The notes under the pieces: generated by a model
The model's database searches: none
Seen by the model: the letters and a program-made list of their open reading frames with translations, nothing else
What the model was told of the DNA's origin: nothing
Shown: positions 1-9,500 of the stretch, piece after piece
How the letters are laid out: every line of letters begins with the position of its first letter
How positions within the stretch are numbered: position 1 is the first letter of the stretch
Translations under genes and position numbers: made by a program
Origin: Phycisphaerae bacterium
GTDB taxonomy: Bacteria > Planctomycetota > Phycisphaerae > Phycisphaerales > UBA1924
Length of the DNA stretch: 64,000 nt
Direction of reading: 5' to 3'
Assembly: GCA_030432255.1 (NCBI GenBank)
Contig: JAUIHS010000011.1
Span: 62,001 to 126,000, forward strand

Positions 1-1
1 C

Positions 2-3000
2 TTCGATCACGACACCGGCGACTTCGAGATCGTCTCGACGGGTACGGTCAGTGAAGAGGGCGACATCATCCGCACCGACGCCGGCGACGGCCTGAGCATC
101 GCCGGTTGGGGTTGCAACTGTCCACCGTACTCGGTGACGGGCGACTGCTGCCTCGCCACCCCCGCCGTCTGCTACGAGTGTGAAGACGGCGAGATCGTCC
201 CCCAGGCCGACGGCACGCCCTGTGATGACGGTGACCCCTGCACGATGAATGACATGTGCGTGAACGGGGTGTGCATGGGTGAGCCGATGGTCGGTGGTGG
301 CATGCCGACGAATCTCACGGTGACGACGAACAACTGGCCGACCAACTTCCTCGCCGCGAGCGGCGCCGGCAATTTCGCTCGCGCCACCGGCATGACCATC
401 ATGGGAGACATCTACTACGACGAGTCGGCATCTGTGTACCGCTACGCCCTTTCGTCCGCCAACCTTGATGGCTTTGTCGAGATCGGAACGAACAACTACA
501 TCGAACCGGTCCCGTCGATCCTCGCTGACTGCATGCCCGGAGACTGCAATCCGAACAACGCATCGTGTGGTTCGCTCACCCCAATGTGCTACTGCTTCGT
601 GATCGAGTCACTCAGTTCCTATGTGCCGTGCGGGACTGGACCCTACCACCCGGTGGCGGCCACGACTGCTCACGAGCTCTACCACCGCGATACGGACTAC
701 CCATACTTCATCTCACTCGTCTGGCCCATGGCACAGATGAAGATCAATCAACTCTCTGTGGGCTGCGACAAGACTCCAGCGGAGGCCCGAGCCCTTCTCC
801 AGATGCAGGCCAAGGCAATCGCCGATAAGGCTTACGCCGACATGTACAGGACCCCGGAGTTCCGGTCCTTTGCCAGCATCCATAACAGTTGCAAGGCGTC
901 CTGCAGTTGCACCCAGGGCGCGTATGTTGCGGGCAATGCAGTGATCCAGGGCTCCACGATTCCCAACATTCTCGGTGTGGCCGCGAGCCAGATGTGGTCC
1001 GCGTGCAGCACAGCGACCTACGTGCCGCCGGAGGAAGGTCGCGGCGACCCGGATGAGCCGGTCCTCGAGGAAGTCCTGATCGAGGTTCCCGACGACATTG
1101 TCGACCCGGGTGCCATGTTCAATGTGCAGGTGATCCTGATTTACAGCGATGGTTCTTCGGTTGACGTCACTGCGAGTGATCGCACCACCATCGCTACCAC
1201 CACGCCCGACATTCTGACCGTCAACGACGGTGGCCAGATTGTCGCGGACAACTCCGGCACCGGCATCATTACAGCGACCTACTTCGGTGAGAACGAGGAA
1301 CGCTGGTGCTTCCCGCCTGCCGGTTTGAAGTCCATCCAGGTCACCTCGCCTGAGGATGGTGACGGCGACGGCATGCCGACTGTGTGGGAGATGGCGAACG
1401 GTCTCAACCCCGACGATCCTGCGGATGCCGCATCTGACACCGACATGGACAACCTCACGGCCTACGAGGAGTACGTGGCCGGTACCGATCCCGATAACCC
1501 GGATACAGACGGCGACGCCATCAGCGATGGCGACGAGGTCATGGAAGGCACGGATCCCCTGACCGCGCCCAAGATCGACGATTCGTGGGCACTGAAGGTC
1601 GGTGGACAGTCGAACGGCGTCGGCGCGGATGCGTTCCGTGTAGCCAACATCGCCTCGCCTGACCTCTTCGGTTCCGGCGGCCCCGGTTCTCAGCCGGACT
1701 TCATGTCCGACGATTTCCTTCGTGTCACCGGTACCGGTGAAGTCAACGGTCGCACGTACTACGCCTTCTCCGATCCCTTCCAGATCTCGCAGGGTCAGAC
1801 CTTCTCCGTTGACAACCTCACGGTCACCGCGACACCGCCGCCCTTCCCCGAGACGCTCAGGATCATGCCGGCGCCCGGTGAACCGCCGACCATCACCGAG
1901 GTCGATGGAACCTCGCAGATGGAGGTCATCGGCACACTTGCCGACGGCTCCATGCTCGACCTGACCCCGCGCACCGCGTGGACCACCTACCGCACCAGCA
2001 ATCCGGACACCGCGACCGTCGACCGTGACGGCCTCGTGACCGCACACTCGACCGGTTCGGTCTTCATCACCGCGCTGAACGAGGGCGCCACGGCGACCGT
2101 GCGCCTGATTGTCTCGCTGGGTGATCCGCTCACGACCGTCGAGGGCTTCGTCCTCACGCCCGATGAGCAACCCGTGCCCGATGCGACCGTCAGTGTGCTC
2201 GGCCAGTCGCTCTCCGCGATGACCGATGCCAGCGGCTTCTTCTCCATCCCCGGCGTGGCCACCACGCTTGGCAATATCAATGTGCGGGCCATCTCACCCA
2301 ACTTCATCGGCCTCTCCGGTGCCCTCGTGCCCGTCCCCGGCGGCATCACTGACGCTGGCTTCGTGAACACCCAGGACGCGCCCGATACCTCCGGCCGCGA
2401 GTTCTTCCTCTGCTTCCAGCCCAACGCAGGCACGTCGACCAACTCCATCTTCATTTCCAGCAGCGTGGCGACCGCCGGACAGATCGAGGTGCCCGGCGCC
2501 GGCTACTTCGAGGACTTCATCGTGGATCCCGGCATCACCACCACGATCACGCTGCCGGTCAACGTGATCTCCAACGTGGATGACGGCGTTCACAACCTCG
2601 CGGTGCGCGTGACCGCGGATACGGATGTGGTGGTCTACGGCCTCAACCGTGTGCCCTTCACGACCGATGCGTTCGCCGCACTGCCGGTTGAGACCTACGG
2701 CACGAGTTACCGCGCCATGGGCTACACCCAGTCCTTCCGCCCCTCGCAACTCGCCGTCGTCGGCACCGTCGACGGGACCACCGTGACCATCACACCGAAG
2801 ACCGCGCTGGGTGGGCGACCGGCAGGCACGCCCTATACGGTTACGCTCAACCGTCTCGAGACGTATCAGATCCAGGGCAATGATGTCACCGGCACACTCA
2901 TCACCGCCGACAGTCCCATCGGGGTCTTCTCCGGTGCCCAGTGTGTCAATGTGCCGTCGAACTTCAGTGCGTGTGACCACCTCTGTGAGCAGATTCCGCC

Positions 3001-3589
3001 CACCAACACGTGGGGACGGGATGTCATCACGCTGCCCCTGGAGTCACGCATCAACGGCGATACCTTCCGCATCCTGGCGCACAGCGATGACACCATGGTC
3101 ACCATCGATGGTGCCGCGCCGGAGACCTTCATGCTCAACGCCGGTGACTTCGCCGAACGCATCCTCGACGGCAACAATGAGATCTTCGCCGACAAGCCCA
3201 TCCTCGTGGCCCAGTACTCCAACGGCTCGTCCTACGACGGCCGCGTCGGCGATCCCTTCATGATGCTGGTTCCGCCCGCGGAGCAGTTCCTGGCGGAGTA
3301 CACCTTCCTCACGCCCTCAAGTGGCTTCGACAACAACTATGTCAACGTCATTGCCCGCACCACCGATGCACAGGCCGGTGCCGTCAACCTCGACGGTGTC
3401 GCCGTCGACCCCGGCATGTTCCAGCAGGTCGGCGACGGTTTCTACTCCTGTGCCAAGATCGCCATCGGGACGGGGTCGCACACCATGAACGCGGCCAGCC
3501 CCTTCGGCATCTACGTCTACGGCTTCGGCGGATTCGATTCCTACGGCTATCCCGGCGGCTTGGCCCTTGAGGCCATCTCGGGCCCGTGA
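2..3589 (+). CDS. Large secreted multidomain protein with IgGFc-binding-like domain (5' partial)
   Basis: The reading frame is open from base 2, so the true start lies outside the window; the first in-frame ATG (134) is inside the protein. In order it shows a Cys-rich segment with a DGTPCDDGDPC motif (near 170-280), a region containing AHELYH (an HExxH match, bases 668-685), a bacterial Ig-like stretch (near 1060-1350), Asp-rich thrombospondin type-3-like repeats (near 1354-1560), a second Ig-like stretch (near 1840-2120), a carboxypeptidase-regulatory-like fold (near 2140-2320), and a long C-terminal region starting at SGREFFLCFQPN that resembles the IgGFc-binding protein N-terminal domain. 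It is probably a cell-surface or extracellular adhesive protein. No C-terminal sorting tail is seen; it ends LALEAISGP. The domain names are family recognition by eye; the enzymatic meaning of HELYH is unproven. Confidence 0.8.
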   Translation, partial: FDHDTGDFEIVSTGTVSEEGDIIRTDAGDGLSIAGWGCNCPPYSVTGDCCLATPAVCYECEDGEIVPQADGTPCDDGDPCTMNDMCVNGVCMGEPMVGGGMPTNLTVTTNNWPTNFLAASGAGNFARATGMTIMGDIYYDESASVYRYALSSANLDGFVEIGTNNYIEPVPSILADCMPGDCNPNNASCGSLTPMCYCFVIESLSSYVPCGTGPYHPVAATTAHELYHRDTDYPYFISLVWPMAQMKINQLSVGCDKTPAEARALLQMQAKAIADKAYADMYRTPEFRSFASIHNSCKASCSCTQGAYVAGNAVIQGSTIPNILGVAASQMWSACSTATYVPPEEGRGDPDEPVLEEVLIEVPDDIVDPGAMFNVQVILIYSDGSSVDVTASDRTTIATTTPDILTVNDGGQIVADNSGTGIITATYFGENEERWCFPPAGLKSIQVTSPEDGDGDGMPTVWEMANGLNPDDPADAASDTDMDNLTAYEEYVAGTDPDNPDTDGDAISDGDEVMEGTDPLTAPKIDDSWALKVGGQSNGVGADAFRVANIASPDLFGSGGPGSQPDFMSDDFLRVTGTGEVNGRTYYAFSDPFQISQGQTFSVDNLTVTATPPPFPETLRIMPAPGEPPTITEVDGTSQMEVIGTLADGSMLDLTPRTAWTTYRTSNPDTATVDRDGLVTAHSTGSVFITALNEGATATVRLIVSLGDPLTTVEGFVLTPDEQPVPDATVSVLGQSLSAMTDASGFFSIPGVATTLGNINVRAISPNFIGLSGALVPVPGGITDAGFVNTQDAPDTSGREFFLCFQPNAGTSTNSIFISSSVATAGQIEVPGAGYFEDFIVDPGITTTITLPVNVISNVDDGVHNLAVRVTADTDVVVYGLNRVPFTTDAFAALPVETYGTSYRAMGYTQSFRPSQLAVVGTVDGTTVTITPKTALGGRPAGTPYTVTLNRLETYQIQGNDVTGTLITADSPIGVFSGAQCVNVPSNFSACDHLCEQIPPTNTWGRDVITLPLESRINGDTFRILAHSDDTMVTIDGAAPETFMLNAGDFAERILDGNNEIFADKPILVAQYSNGSSYDGRVGDPFMMLVPPAEQFLAEYTFLTPSSGFDNNYVNVIARTTDAQAGAVNLDGVAVDPGMFQQVGDGFYSCAKIAIGTGSHTMNAASPFGIYVYGFGGFDSYGYPGGLALEAISGP

Positions 3590-3614
3590 TCCGCAGGATC
3601 AGTTGAATGATCTG

Positions 3615-3651
3615 ATCCCCCGCGTCCCGGTGACGCGGGGGATTTTTATTT
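3615..3651 (+). terminator. Rho-independent terminator after the large secreted protein
   Basis: Perfect 12-bp stem (3615-3626 pairing with 3632-3643), loop CCGGT, followed by a T tract. It lies 25 bp after the stop at 3589. It has no T tract on the other strand, so it probably serves only the upstream gene and not the convergent lipoprotein. Confidence 0.9.
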
Positions 3652-3683
3652 GGGCCCGGATGCCCACCCAATCTGCCGATCCT

Positions 3684-4214
3684 CTACTCGCCGCCTACTC
3701 GGTAGACGCCCGTGGCCTTGATCGTGAGGACCTTGTCGCTCGGACGTGGCCCGATGGTGCCGACCACGATCACTTCGTCCAGCGCCTTGAGCCCAGCCTT
3801 GATCGGATCCGTATCGAGGGCGGTGCCGTCCGTGCTGACCAGTTGCACCGTGGCTGAATGGGCCGTGAGACTTGCCGGAGGTTCGCAGCAGTAGTCCCAC
3901 GGCTGCGGGCAGGTGTCGCCGTGGAGCTGACCGCAATGCTTGAGCTTCATGTCAACGATCGTGAAGACCGAACTGTCAGCGGCAATGGGCTGGACACGCC
4001 CGCCGATGCGGCCGCGAATCACGACCTCATCCCCCTCGCTCACGTTGGACTTGGCCTCGCCGACGGGCACGGCATCAGCAGGTGCGCTGGTCAGCACCCA
4101 ATTGCTTGCCTTGGTCGTTCCCGCTGTGGGGTCTGGTGTCGGAGTGTTCGCTTTCTCGCAACCGGTAACGGCAATGAGACTGGCAATCGAAACAGTGGAA
4201 ATCAGTCGAAACAT
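3684..4214 (-). CDS. Small lipoprotein at the end of an ABC export operon
   Basis: The chosen start (ATG at 4214) has AGGAGA a few bases upstream and gives a classical lipoprotein signal: MFRLIS, a hydrophobic stretch, then lipobox AVTGC at about residue 18. The mature part is about 157 residues with a Thr/Pro-rich linker, then two short beta-rich segments (EVVIRGRIGG and EVIVVGTIG) that look like halves of an OB-like barrel, with four cysteines (HCGQ, DTCP, YCCE) between them. I do not recognise a named family. It follows the second FtsX permease by 11 bp, so it is co-transcribed with the exporter and may be a periplasmic partner of it. Confidence 0.75.
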   Translation of the reverse strand: MFRLISTVSIASLIAVTGCEKANTPTPDPTAGTTKASNWVLTSAPADAVPVGEAKSNVSEGDEVVIRGRIGGRVQPIAADSSVFTIVDMKLKHCGQLHGDTCPQPWDYCCEPPASLTAHSATVQLVSTDGTALDTDPIKAGLKALDEVIVVGTIGPRPSDKVLTIKATGVYRVGGE

Positions 4215-4225
4215 GATGGGTTCTC

Positions 4226-5398
4226 CTAGTGGGACTTGAGTGCTTCCGTCATGGGCAGACGGAGGCATCGAATTGCAGGGGGAAGGGCGCCGATGACGCC
4301 GACGAAGAGACCACCGAGCACGCCGATGAGCATGACGGGGGCATCAATGGTGAGCGCGAAAGCGCCCATGGAAAAACGGACAGCCAGACCATCGAGGAAG
4401 AGGATCGCAATCAACGCACCGAGAATGGCGCCGCAGGCGCCCGCGAAGACGGACTCCTCCGTGAGGTTCATCACGATCGCGGCACGCGTGAACCCGAGTG
4501 CCTGAAGCATGCCGACCTCACGCACGCGGGCCGCGAACGCGGCGTACATCGTGTTCAGTCCACCCAGAATGCCACCGGACGCGATGAGCGCCGCGGTCAC
4601 GAGGATCATGATGCGGATAGGAGCATAGAAGGCACCAATCGACGCGTAGTAGTCGCTCTCGCGAATCGCTGTGATCTCGAGATCGAGGCGACTCTTCGCG
4701 AAGAGGTCGACATCGCCGAAACTCGCCGCGTCCAGGCTGACGATGACACAGGAGAGCGAACTCTCGCGGTTGGTCGCAATCTGGAGGTCGCTCAACGGCA
4801 GCCAGATCTCCGCATCCATGACCGTGTTCGGTGCTGTGAAGCGACCGACAATCGTCCAGACCCGGTCATCGAAGTACAGCGTCGAGCCCAATGCCAGTCG
4901 CGCATTCGGAAGGCCGAGGCGCGTGGCGGCGAGGGCACCGACCATGAGTTCATCTTCGCCGGGTCGGGGCATCCTCCCTTCCGTGATCTCGATCTCGGGG
5001 TGTACCAGCAGCGAGACGGGTCGGACGCCACGCATGACGGCAGGGAACTCCTCGCTTGAGCCACGCTCCTCGCGAAGGGGCAATGCGGCATGGATCTCGG
5101 GAGACGCATAGATGACGCCCGCAGACTCCTTGAGTCCCGGGATGCTCGCCGCGGCGATGCCCTCGGTCGATGCCGCGATCTGCGACCGTTCGACACCCTC
5201 TTCGCTCCCCGTGCCGATGATCATGACGTTGTCGTGCAACGGTTGATGCTCGGAGAGCGTGAGTTGCATGCCGCGAACGAATCCGCCGGAAGCGAGCACA
5301 AGCAGGACAACCATGGACGATCCGAAGAGGGACGCCAGGAGTCTGACGCGGCTTCGTCCGAGGTTGCGCAGGGCGTATTGGAATGGGAGTTGACGCAT
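4226..5398 (-). CDS. FtsX/MacB-family ABC transporter permease (second of pair)
   Basis: This 390-residue membrane protein has the MacB/LolC layout: one N-terminal transmembrane helix after an NLGRSRVR amphipathic start, a large periplasmic domain (about residues 45-255), then three helices in the C-terminal third, with a VREVGMLQALGFTR motif in the FtsX core. It lies 13 bp after the other permease of the operon. Together with the ATPase and HlyD-like adaptor it should form an ATP-driven exporter or lipoprotein-handling machine in the inner membrane. The substrate is unknown. The start is supported by an AGGAA sequence upstream. Confidence 0.9.
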   Translation of the reverse strand: MRQLPFQYALRNLGRSRVRLLASLFGSSMVVLLVLASGGFVRGMQLTLSEHQPLHDNVMIIGTGSEEGVERSQIAASTEGIAAASIPGLKESAGVIYASPEIHAALPLREERGSSEEFPAVMRGVRPVSLLVHPEIEITEGRMPRPGEDELMVGALAATRLGLPNARLALGSTLYFDDRVWTIVGRFTAPNTVMDAEIWLPLSDLQIATNRESSLSCVIVSLDAASFGDVDLFAKSRLDLEITAIRESDYYASIGAFYAPIRIMILVTAALIASGGILGGLNTMYAAFAARVREVGMLQALGFTRAAIVMNLTEESVFAGACGAILGALIAILFLDGLAVRFSMGAFALTIDAPVMLIGVLGGLFVGVIGALPPAIRCLRLPMTEALKSH

Positions 5399-5411
5399 AA
5401 GTGTGTTCCTG

Positions 5412-6563
5412 TCAGGCAGCCCTGAAGCACTCGGCGATCTCGCGGCGAGAGGCCTGAACAGCGGGGACGAGGCCCGCGATCACGCCGATGATTCCGCACA
5501 GAATGAGACCGCTCAGGAGCAGGTTCATGTTGGCAGTGATGGGAATGCTGGCGCCCTCGACTGACAGCGCCACTCCGCTGAAGCGAGCAACCGCCATCGC
5601 CGCAGCTGCGCCGATCGCGCCACCGACCAGCGAGAGCAGCACGCCTTCGAAGATGATGAGTGCTGCGATGAGACGCCCGGAGTAGCCAATCGTCTGAAGC
5701 ACGGCATGTTCAGAGATCCGACTTTGCACGCCGAGGATGATGGAGTTGGCAACGAGTGCAAGCACGGCGGCCAGGCAACCGAGGCCAAGCCAGCGAGCGA
5801 ACCCGACGAGTTCGATGACATCATCCGCGATCCGTCCGATGAACGCCTTCTCGGTAAAAGTGCTCGTGGGCTCCTGCGCGGTCTCGAACATGGCATCGAT
5901 GTCGTCGGACACACGATCAAGCAGGGCCGGATCGGTCACCTTCACATTGAACTGAGTGACAATCCCGAGCCGGTCCCGGCCCGCAAGTTGAACGAACTCG
6001 AGCGCCGTATATGCCACGTTGTGATCCTGCGCATCGTCAGATCTGATGACGCCCGCAACATAAGCGGTGATGCCGGCAGCATCGAACGTCATTCCCGGGT
6101 GCAGGCCGCGCCGGCGCGCCAGCGTCTCGCCGACCAGGGCGGCATCCGTGCGTCGCTTCCAATCCTCTATGGATCCTTCGACGACACGCAGCGCATTGCC
6201 GCGATCGGACAGGAAATCATCCTTGGGCACACCCCGGAACGTGACGACATCCAGACTGGTCCGGCAGTTGGAGACGACCACCTTGACTGGAATGACTGAC
6301 GCGACGCCCTCAATGCGGCTGATGCGCCCCTGGTAGTCCTGCGGGAGTTCGCTTGTGGCCGGACAGTAGCGATCCTCGCGATAGACCACGAGCGTGGTGT
6401 CCTCAGCGGTCGCACGGGTGGCCGTCGTCACGCCGTCGTTCATGGCCTGGACGGTCGTAAAGAGAAACATCGCGATGGCGATGCCCGTGATCGTGAGAAT
6501 CGACCGGACCCGGTGGCGCGTCACCTGCTTCAGCGCGTATGGAATGCAGCGAAGAGGATTCAT
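5412..6563 (-). CDS. FtsX/MacB-family ABC transporter permease (first of pair)
   Basis: This 383-residue permease has one N-terminal transmembrane helix (RSILTITGIAIAMFLFTTV), a periplasmic domain containing several cysteines, and three C-terminal helices with the SEHAVLQTIGYSGR FtsX-core motif. Its ATG overlaps the TGA of the ATPase gene (ATGA), showing translational coupling. Two separate permeases beside one ATPase resemble LolCDE or MacB-like heteromeric systems more than single-polypeptide MacB, which carries its own ATPase domain. Confidence 0.9.
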   Translation of the reverse strand: MNPLRCIPYALKQVTRHRVRSILTITGIAIAMFLFTTVQAMNDGVTTATRATAEDTTLVVYREDRYCPATSELPQDYQGRISRIEGVASVIPVKVVVSNCRTSLDVVTFRGVPKDDFLSDRGNALRVVEGSIEDWKRRTDAALVGETLARRRGLHPGMTFDAAGITAYVAGVIRSDDAQDHNVAYTALEFVQLAGRDRLGIVTQFNVKVTDPALLDRVSDDIDAMFETAQEPTSTFTEKAFIGRIADDVIELVGFARWLGLGCLAAVLALVANSIILGVQSRISEHAVLQTIGYSGRLIAALIIFEGVLLSLVGGAIGAAAAMAVARFSGVALSVEGASIPITANMNLLLSGLILCGIIGVIAGLVPAVQASRREIAECFRAA

Positions 6564-7261
6564 GCCGTGACCTCCTCCGGTACCGGTCCGGCGTCGAGCA
6601 ACCGGCCCTTGTCGAGGTGAAGCGTGCGCTTCGCGTATTGGGTCGTCTTCGGGTCATGCGTCACCATGATGATGGTCTTGCCGAGATCCTCGTTGAGGTT
6701 CTGGAGCAGTGCCATCACGGCGTGCGCGGATGACTTGTCAAGGTCACCGGTGGGCTCGTCGGCGACGATGATCTCGGGATCGGTGACGATCGCGCGCGCG
6801 ATCGCCACGCGCTGCTCCTGCCCGCCGGACAACTGTCGGGGAAAGTGATCATGACGATCCGCGATACCCACCCGCTCCAGCGCGGCCAGCACGCGATCGC
6901 GCCGCTCCGAACGAGACAGCGCGTGCAGCAGGAGCGGGAGTTCGACATTCTCATACGCCGTCAGGACCGGAACCAGGTTGTACAACTGGAAGACGTAGCC
7001 GACGTTGCGGGAGCGCCAGGCAGCCAGTCGATTCCGACTCAGCGAGGCCAGATCTTCACCATCCACCATCAGGGCCCCGTGCGATGGCGAGTCGATCCCC
7101 GCGATCAGGTTCAGCAGCGTGGTCTTGCCACTACCGCTCGGTCCCATCAGGGCGAGGAAGTCGCCGCGCGGCACATCCAGATCAAGTTCGTCGAGCGGGC
7201 GGATGACATTGTCACCCTTGCGATACTCACGCGTCAGCCCTCGGCACTCTATGAAACTCAT
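6560..7261 (-). CDS. ABC transporter ATP-binding protein (MacB/LolD family)
   Basis: A 233-residue ATPase starting [13 protein letters not shown]. Walker A is GPSGSGKTT, the signature is [14 protein letters not shown], Walker B is [12 protein letters not shown], and the switch His lies in MVTHD. An upstream in-frame ATG at 7375 falls inside the adaptor gene and is rejected; the start at 7261 overlaps the adaptor stop as ATGA. The GDLD after Walker B and the size are typical of the LolD/MacB/FtsE group. It energises the two FtsX permeases encoded directly downstream. Confidence 0.95.
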   Translation of the reverse strand: MSFIECRGLTREYRKGDNVIRPLDELDLDVPRGDFLALMGPSGSGKTTLLNLIAGIDSPSHGALMVDGEDLASLSRNRLAAWRSRNVGYVFQLYNLVPVLTAYENVELPLLLHALSRSERRDRVLAALERVGIADRHDHFPRQLSGGQEQRVAIARAIVTDPEIIVADEPTGDLDKSSAHAVMALLQNLNEDLGKTIIMVTHDPKTTQYAKRTLHLDKGRLLDAGPVPEEVTA

Positions 7262-8835
7262 GATGCACCTCCGGCATCGAGCATCGTCATCCGCACCCGG
7301 CTGCCATCCGAGAGCGCAGTCGGATTCCGGATCAGCAACTCGCCGGGTTGCAGGGCACCTGACACGACGACCCACCCATCCTCTTCCGAGAGCACTTCGA
7401 CGGGGAGGGGACGTGAGACACCCTGGTCGCCGCGCCGATCCCGCACGACCCAGATGCGCGTTGCACCTGCAGACTCATCAATGACACCGGATGGCACCAG
7501 GACACGCGCGGCCGTGGTCGAGGACGTCGAGCCGCGGCCAGAATGGGATTCGTCCCCCGCTGCCGGCAGGAAGCGCACGCGCGTCAGCATCTCCGGTCTG
7601 AGCAACGGTGACGGATCGAGCACGCGCACCTTCACCTGCAGCGTATTCTTCTGGAGGTCCGCCTCGTGCGTGATACGGAGCACTTCGCCAGTGAACTGTT
7701 CATCGGGCAGGATCTCGACGACAACCTCGCAGGCCTGACCGACGAAGATGTTTGACGCATCGGCAAGGGGAACATCGACGCGCACCTGGATGTGCGCGGG
7801 GTCATAAAGGTGGACCAGATGCGCGGAGTGCATCGAGTCCATGCCGCGAATCACCTTGTCCCCCGGGACCTTGAGTCGACGCTGAACGAAGCCGCTGATG
7901 GGCGCGCGGACGACCATGCGCTCGAGTTCAAGCACCGCTTCGTCACGCATCGCCGCCGCCCGCAGGGCTTCCGCCTGCCGGGAGGCAACCTCGGCAGCAG
8001 CGGCATCGAGTTCGAGGCGTTCCTCGATGCGCAGCTCAAGATGACGCTCGGCAGCTCGCAGGTCAGCCTGCGCCTGCTGGAGACGGCCGGCGAGGATCGG
8101 GGAACGCGCCTCGAGGCTGCGGACGGTCGCCTCCTGCGCCAGCACATGCTGTCTCGCGGCGATGTACTCAAGTTCCGTCGCCGTGTCGTTCGCACGGTAC
8201 TTCTCAGTCCATTCGAGTTCCTCGCGCAGTCGTACGAGGGTCGCGCGTGCTGCATCGATCAGTGCGGGGAGTTGAGCGATCTCGGCACGAATCTCCGCGA
8301 CCCGGCCCGATGCGGTCTCTACCGCGCGTTCCCGGTCGACAGGAGCTTCCCACGTGCGGCTGGCGGCGTGGTGACGTGCCTCGGCGACCTGGACGGCGGC
8401 CGTCGCCGCCAGGTGTTCAGCCTCTGCCCGCTGGAGTCGGAGTCGTGAGTCGTCATCAACGAGTTGTGCCACCACGTCACCCGCTTCGACGAACTCGCCC
8501 TCCAGGACATCGATGCTCTCGACGACCCCGTCGGCCAGCGCGGTGCACGCCACGTAGAAGGGTTCGGCCTCAAGCCAGCCGGGAGCCTGCACTGTGACGC
8601 GGGCCGCCTGTTGATTCGCGACCGTCGTGATCGCAGCTTGTGGTTCGTGATGAGCGCGGTCGAATACGGCCTGTGTCACTTCCACAGTGTGCACGGGACG
8701 CAGGGTCGGCCACGCGGACCAGCCGATCAGCCCGAGCGTCGCGGCTACAACAGACGCGGGGATGAGTGGCGCGAGGCGTGATCGGCGCGGCGTAATGGGC
8801 GCGCGCGACACGCTGCTCTCATTCTGAATGTTCAT
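7258..8835 (-). CDS. HlyD/RND-type periplasmic adaptor (membrane fusion protein)
   Basis: A 525-residue protein starting MNIQNESS, with GGAG upstream. It has one N-terminal transmembrane helix (LIPASVVAATLGLIGW), a first lipoyl half (GVVESIDVLEGEFVEAGDVV), a long alpha-helical hairpin rich in Ala, Glu and Arg (about residues 130-300), the second lipoyl half (MVVRAPISGFVQRRLKVPGD), then beta-barrel and membrane-proximal regions. It is longer than the roughly 370-400 residues of MacA, mainly from the extended hairpin. In the operon it should link the FtsX/ATPase exporter to the outer membrane. No TolC-like gene is present in the window. Confidence 0.92.
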   Translation of the reverse strand: MNIQNESSVSRAPITPRRSRLAPLIPASVVAATLGLIGWSAWPTLRPVHTVEVTQAVFDRAHHEPQAAITTVANQQAARVTVQAPGWLEAEPFYVACTALADGVVESIDVLEGEFVEAGDVVAQLVDDDSRLRLQRAEAEHLAATAAVQVAEARHHAASRTWEAPVDRERAVETASGRVAEIRAEIAQLPALIDAARATLVRLREELEWTEKYRANDTATELEYIAARQHVLAQEATVRSLEARSPILAGRLQQAQADLRAAERHLELRIEERLELDAAAAEVASRQAEALRAAAMRDEAVLELERMVVRAPISGFVQRRLKVPGDKVIRGMDSMHSAHLVHLYDPAHIQVRVDVPLADASNIFVGQACEVVVEILPDEQFTGEVLRITHEADLQKNTLQVKVRVLDPSPLLRPEMLTRVRFLPAAGDESHSGRGSTSSTTAARVLVPSGVIDESAGATRIWVVRDRRGDQGVSRPLPVEVLSEEDGWVVVSGALQPGELLIRNPTALSDGSRVRMTMLDAGGAS

Positions 8836-8911
8836 GGGACAGGTTCTCCGAGAACTCGGAAACGGCCACATGAGAGCGCCCATCGATGGGCGCACTCGAC
8901 AGATCGTCAGA

Positions 8912-9358
8912 TCAGGCGGCGCGAGTTCTCGGTGGTTTCAGAAGTCCGGCGAGCGAACGGCTGGGATAGGGATCGGCATCTTCGCAGATACCCGACCAGT
9001 TCCGCGGGTCCTCTCCGGCTGAAGGAGGGGCTCGAAATTCGGAACAGGCGAGTTGCACCTTCACCGTGCTTGAGCAGCAGGTCTTGGGGCAGTCGCATCC
9101 ATCGGGGCGATCGTCGTCCTCCGATCGCTCATCGTCTGAAGAGGCTGGGGCACACGCATCGCAGGAGCCGAGACAGCAGCAGGCCATCTGCTCATCTGTC
9201 GCCACCGGCTCATCGCAGCAGCCCATCATCACGCCAGATACCGAGGCCCCCACCGAGTTGCTGCAATCACAGCCGCCCAGCACGGCGGAGAGCAGTGGGT
9301 GCGCGACAACGGTCGCGGCGATGATCAGGATGCAGACGCGAGTCAGCATGACACTCAT
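8912..9358 (-). CDS. Cysteine-rich secreted protein, first gene of the ABC export operon
   Basis: From ATG 9358 the protein is 148 residues with an N-terminal hydrophobic segment (ILIIAATVVAHPLLSAVLGG) acting as signal peptide or anchor, followed by a Cys-dense stretch: CDC, GCC, ACCC, CDAC, CDCPKTCC and a later LACSEF. A short acidic linker (DDERSEDDD) separates the Cys clusters. I recognise no family. The clusters suggest metal or redox binding. It precedes the adaptor gene by 76 bp on the same strand and so may be the leader gene of the export operon. The start is uncertain: an upstream in-frame ATG lies at 9400. Confidence 0.6.
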   Translation of the reverse strand: MSVMLTRVCILIIAATVVAHPLLSAVLGGCDCSNSVGASVSGVMMGCCDEPVATDEQMACCCLGSCDACAPASSDDERSEDDDRPDGCDCPKTCCSSTVKVQLACSEFRAPPSAGEDPRNWSGICEDADPYPSRSLAGLLKPPRTRAA

Positions 9359-9428
9359 TCTATCTATCGGTCGCGTACCGGGTCGGCGCTCCTCATCCAC
9401 CAGATCTCGATGGTGTTTGCTGCCTGTT

Positions 9429-9444
9429 AACCACTTGAGTGGTT
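9429..9444. promoter_or_regulatory. 16-bp palindrome in a divergent promoter region
   Basis: Arms AACCACT and AGTGGTT around a 2-bp centre, a perfect 7-2-7 inverted repeat. It sits between the divergent Cys-rich/ABC operon (start 9358) and the ECF sigma gene (start 9501), the expected place for an operator shared by both. No repressor gene is adjacent. Confidence 0.45.
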
Positions 9445-9500
9445 CTTCGGACGTCTTAAACTGGAGCTTCTGGTCTCAAGACCTCTGATGGGAAACGCCC

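Noticed and set aside
713-2170. 485-codon open frame on the minus strand
   Set aside because: Arg/Gly/His-rich shadow of the real plus-strand surface-protein gene; no start signal or recognisable domain.
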